64,000 nucleotides of DNA, from positions 64,501-128,500 of the forward strand of contig NZ_CP112998.1 of assembly GCF_026625565.1 (NCBI RefSeq), written 5' to 3'. The notes beneath the pieces are model-generated. The model saw only the letters and a program-made list of their open reading frames with translations. It did no database searches and had not been told where the DNA came from. This DNA comes from Dyadobacter pollutisoli (GTDB lineage: Bacteria > Bacteroidota > Bacteroidia > Cytophagales > Spirosomataceae). The position numbers were made by a program, and so were the translations under genes. Below are positions 60,975-64,000 of the stretch, one piece after another. Numbering within the stretch: position 1 is the stretch's first letter; each line of letters begins with the position of its first letter.

Positions 60975-63515
60975 CTAAATGGCTATCTCCTGCAAATCCT
61001 CCTGGTTTGAACCCATGACCAATTTGTGGTCAAATTCGATCAGCAGCATTGTTCCAGGCTGACTTTTTATGGTAAAATCTCCTTCCAGATCTTCTGTAAG
61101 TCCTTTGATCAGTTTCAGTCCAAAGGACTTGATTTCCTCTATATCAAAATCCTGTGGGAGCCCAATTCCGTCGTCAGCAATGGAGAGCAACAGTCTTCCG
61201 TCATCGATTTTGGCTAAACTAACCTTAATTTCACCTTCCTGCTGATTGGGAAAAGCATATTTAAGAGAATTTGTAATGGCTTCATTTAAGATCAAACCAA
61301 CGGGGACCGCCTCGACCAGGTCCAATTGAATATCCTCAACGTTCACATCGAAAATAATACGTTTACCCAAATTAAAGCTGTTATCCAGGTAATATACCAG
61401 CTCATGAATATAGCTGGGCATGGAAATACCACTCATATTCTGGGACTGGTAAATCCTCTGATGCAGCATGGACATCGCCTGAATCCTGTGACGGCTTTCT
61501 AAAATTGCATTGACAGCTACATCTTCCTTAAGGTAAGCGGATTGGGAATTCAAAAGGCTTATGACGATCTGCAGATTATTTTTAACACGATGATGGACCT
61601 CTTTAAGCAGCCATTCCTTTTCGTTAACCAGTCGAATAAGAGAGGAGTTTTTGATGTTGATGGTTTTCTGTTGTTCTTCCAATTGCAGGTTCTTATTTTG
61701 TTTGAGCCGGTAACGGTTGTACAACAGCCCCAATAGACAAAACAGGGCAGCAAACCCGGCATAAGTGAATTTTTCTGTGCGTGCTGACAATTCCAGTTTC
61801 TGCTTTTGCAGCGTTGCCTCTTTTTGCAGGATTTTGAAGTCCTTTTCTCTCTGGGCGATCTTAAAATTGACCTTTAAAATAGAAAACTCTTTATCCTTGG
61901 TGGTCTTTGCGATGGAGTCCTTGAGAAATACGTAGCGCTGGTAATTACCGATCGATGCAAGATAATTACCAGCCGCGGAATCCGCCTTGGAAATGAGCAG
62001 TCGGCCTTCCGTTTCGAATGCCGCGGTGAGGTTTTTTGAAGCCAGGGCCTTTTTAAGATAAGGATCTGCCTGAATGAATTTCCCTCTCTCTGCGTAAAAC
62101 CTGCCGATTGTTAAATAGGCTTCGGCACCTGCAATTGTCAGACTTTTTCTCGTCGCAAACTTTCGTGAATACTCAACGTCGTTGTTTAGCCGGATCATTT
62201 CGACATAATACTTTTCCGCCGTTTTTAAGTCCTTCAGAGCGGCATAGCAGTCCCCAAACATCGCTGCCACCAACTGTTTACTTTGTGCTAAGTTCGGAGA
62301 ATGCTCGTTTTTTAGAAAGGATCGAAGAAATTGAAGCGCCTCTTTTGGATTTCCCATCTTGATTTGTGCATCAGTCAGGGATTTTAGTACTGTGTAGGTA
62401 TTAGCGTCATTGACATACATTTTAGAGAAGGATAATTTGAAATATTTGATGCTGGCAGGAAGGTCGCCCAGGTTGTAATACAAACTTCCGACGGCCGCAT
62501 AAGAGAGATCAATTTGGGTACTGTCTCCCATCGTTTTTGATGCTTTTAAATCCAATAAGGCATATTGCAACGCCTTATCCATATTAGCTTGATTTTGGTA
62601 AACCTGGGAAAGTCTTCGGTATGTCAAGGGCAATCTCTTCGTAATACCAGCAGACTTGTAGGTTTCCGCGGCGGCCAGGTAAAACTTTTCAGCCAAGTCA
62701 ATTCTGCTATTGAGAGAATGGACATATGCAATATTGGACTGGCAATCTCCCGCCGATTTGTAGTCCCCCAGCTCTTGGAAAAGTTTGAGCGCCTGACCAT
62801 AACTGTAAATTTCTATTGCGTAAGTGCTATCAGAATCAGGTAAATTCCGGCCTAGTTCATCCCACCAGTGTGCTAATCCCGCCTTGTCGCCAATTTGTTG
62901 ATGGTATCGGATAACACGATAAAAACATTCCTTTCCCAGCGTCATTTCGCCTAAATGAAAATGATATTTACCTTCGGCAATAGAAACTTCGGTCATCCAT
63001 TGCCTTGATTTTAGCTTCCGACTCAGACTGTTCGCCATTTGCAAATATGGATACGCCTTGCGTAACTCTTCTGGTTTGGCATCTCTGTTATCAAGATAAC
63101 ATTCACCAAAAGTCTTAAGTAAACAAACTTTCAGTTCTCCATATACATTATTAAGCATAAGTCTCGCAGCGGCGTAGTCCTTCTTTTTCAAATAAGATAC
63201 CAAAGCCAGATAAGTTGCATTGTTATATCCTGTAGCATATTTCAGGGATTTGCTGAGCGCTATTGCTGAACGGGCAAAAAACAGAGCACTGTCAATTGAG
63301 CCACGTGATTCGTTTCTATGATATACAGCGCCAACTTTCAAAAGCAAATCAACTTTTGACGTATCCTCTTTTGCTTTCCTGAGCTGACTCAGATAGCGTG
63401 AAAGATGATAAATCGGATCCCTCCCGATCCCAATGACGCCAGGTGTCGGCTGCGCCAGAGTGCAGTTGATCAGGAAGAAGAGAATGCCGGATAGGAGCGT
63501 TCGTTTGAGCGTCAT
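60975..63515 (-). CDS. TPR-type sensor histidine kinase (HisKA_2 group)
   Basis: The 846-residue protein has a signal peptide, about twelve TPR-like repeats (residues 40-540), a coiled coil (545-575), one membrane helix (FTYAGFAALFCLLGLLYNRY), a HisKA_2 phospho-acceptor box (EVHHRVKNNLQIVISLLNSQ) and a HATPase domain (LNEAITNSLKYAFPN; ADDGIGLP; FGLKLIKGL). Kinases of this kind are common in Bacteroidota. The gene ends 7 bp from the convergent NtrC-type regulator, suggesting a two-component pair. Confidence 0.92.
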   Translation of the reverse strand: MTLKRTLLSGILFFLINCTLAQPTPGVIGIGRDPIYHLSRYLSQLRKAKEDTSKVDLLLKVGAVYHRNESRGSIDSALFFARSAIALSKSLKYATGYNNATYLALVSYLKKKDYAAARLMLNNVYGELKVCLLKTFGECYLDNRDAKPEELRKAYPYLQMANSLSRKLKSRQWMTEVSIAEGKYHFHLGEMTLGKECFYRVIRYHQQIGDKAGLAHWWDELGRNLPDSDSTYAIEIYSYGQALKLFQELGDYKSAGDCQSNIAYVHSLNSRIDLAEKFYLAAAETYKSAGITKRLPLTYRRLSQVYQNQANMDKALQYALLDLKASKTMGDSTQIDLSYAAVGSLYYNLGDLPASIKYFKLSFSKMYVNDANTYTVLKSLTDAQIKMGNPKEALQFLRSFLKNEHSPNLAQSKQLVAAMFGDCYAALKDLKTAEKYYVEMIRLNNDVEYSRKFATRKSLTIAGAEAYLTIGRFYAERGKFIQADPYLKKALASKNLTAAFETEGRLLISKADSAAGNYLASIGNYQRYVFLKDSIAKTTKDKEFSILKVNFKIAQREKDFKILQKEATLQKQKLELSARTEKFTYAGFAALFCLLGLLYNRYRLKQNKNLQLEEQQKTINIKNSSLIRLVNEKEWLLKEVHHRVKNNLQIVISLLNSQSAYLKEDVAVNAILESRHRIQAMSMLHQRIYQSQNMSGISMPSYIHELVYYLDNSFNLGKRIIFDVNVEDIQLDLVEAVPVGLILNEAITNSLKYAFPNQQEGEIKVSLAKIDDGRLLLSIADDGIGLPQDFDIEEIKSFGLKLIKGLTEDLEGDFTIKSQPGTMLLIEFDHKLVMGSNQEDLQEIAI

Positions 63516-63846
63516 AAGTCGATGATTTATGCTGGGTATTGTTGCCTTAACCGGGGTTATATCCTGGCACTGAATGAATTGCCACTCTCCAATTTACGAT
63601 CTTTTCAAAGTCCCTCAAATGGAAAAAAAGCAATTTTTTTCCACGCTCACGGAATGGCGATATATCGTATTAGAATCTCGTTAGATGTGTATATAATGTA
63701 TTAATAATCAATAATTTAATGTATGGTATGATATTTTAATTATAAGTATAAATATATATCACATAAGCTACTCACCTTTGAAAAAATGAATACTAACCCA
63801 ATTATCCTGTTCGCCAAATGGCAGGTAAATCTGAATTATTGATGTC
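63516..63846. other. Intergenic region between the kinase and the Crp/Fnr gene
   Basis: AT-rich region holding the divergent promoters of the kinase and the Crp/Fnr gene. No gene with family resemblance is seen; a 60-codon frame at 63522-63704 has none. Confidence 0.4.
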
Positions 63847-64000
63847 ATGGATAAATTGCGAAAACATATCGAAGAAATTACGCCGGTAAGTGACGAAGAG
63901 TTTGAATATGTCAAAACATTCCTTACCAGGAAGAGAGTCAGGAAACATCAGTACCTGATCCAGGTAGGAGATATAGTAACCTGTGATTACTGGATTACCA
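63847..64000 (+). CDS. Crp/Fnr-family regulator, N-terminal part (runs off window)
   Basis: ATG 63847 opens a frame that stays open to the window edge (51 codons). The sequence (LRKHIEEITPVSDEEFEYVK, then FLTRKRVRKHQYLIQVGDIV) is the first part of the cyclic-nucleotide-binding-like domain of Bacteroidota Crp/Fnr regulators. The HTH lies beyond the window. Its effector is unknown. Confidence 0.8.
   Translation, partial: MDKLRKHIEEITPVSDEEFEYVKTFLTRKRVRKHQYLIQVGDIVTCDYWIT

Overview
The window comes from a Bacteroidota chromosome, most likely a member of the Cytophagales such as Spirosomataceae or Dyadobacter-like bacteria. The evidence is the family content: a Bacteroidota-type mobilization cassette, 7TM-DISM and TPR sensor kinases, a cbb3-type oxidase with a fused di-haem subunit, an AraC/YceI/SDR trio, and almost no Shine-Dalgarno sequences. 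The genus is a guess.

Region 1 (1-9432) is a defence-island-like stretch. It starts with the tail of a serine recombinase, followed by a DUF1016/PDDEXK (YhcG-like) nuclease gene split by an IS3-family element with a 3-bp target duplication. Next come an uncharacterised two-gene cassette whose second product looks like a PD-(D/E)XK nuclease, and a three-gene ABC-three-component (ABC-3C) system (nuclease-like effector, middle component, DUF3732 ATPase) with an HNH nuclease behind it.

Region 2 (9417-16567) is a nest of three mobile elements: an IS3-family element whose orfB is split by an IS66-family element (8-bp duplication GATTAAAA), whose tnpC is in turn split by a recombinase-in-trio (RIT) element carrying three overlapping tyrosine recombinases. 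Region 3 (16568-22850) holds small secreted proteins and lipoproteins, an AraC regulator, a YceI protein and an SDR oxidoreductase, with a 19-bp repeat present three times.

Region 4 (22957-31124) is a mobilizable element. It has an HTH protein, a replication-initiator-like protein, a ParA-like ATPase, a MobC-like protein and a MobA/VirD2-like HUH relaxase. An oriT-like block precedes the relaxase genes: eleven head-to-tail 10-bp repeats and a three-step hairpin. Beside it, on the other strand, is the most striking locus of the window. An ECF-like sigma factor gene is followed after 3 bp by a gene for a Cas12f homologue whose RuvC catalytic residues are replaced and whose last RuvC motif is missing. 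Just downstream lies a Cas12f-like guide-RNA scaffold, a putative 20-nt guide and a strong terminator. I infer an RNA-guided transcription system in which nuclease-dead Cas12f and guide RNA place a sigma factor on DNA.

Region 5 (31752-45541) carries envelope genes: a membrane protein, an S8 peptidase, a large secreted protein with a barrel-like end, a phytase-like esterase, an SH3/DUF2272 protein, a double alpha/beta-hydrolase protein and a 7TM-DISM histidine kinase with a membrane partner. Two tRNA-3'-end-like fragments (31399 and 46428) bracket it. A 1.8-kb gene-poor stretch follows, with a perfect 50-bp palindrome. Region 6 (47368-64000) looks like core genome: a cupin/carboxymuconolactone pair, an RND efflux operon (adaptor, pump, TolC-like channel), a cbb3-oxidase cluster, two sigma54 activators, a TPR histidine kinase and the start of a Crp/Fnr regulator.
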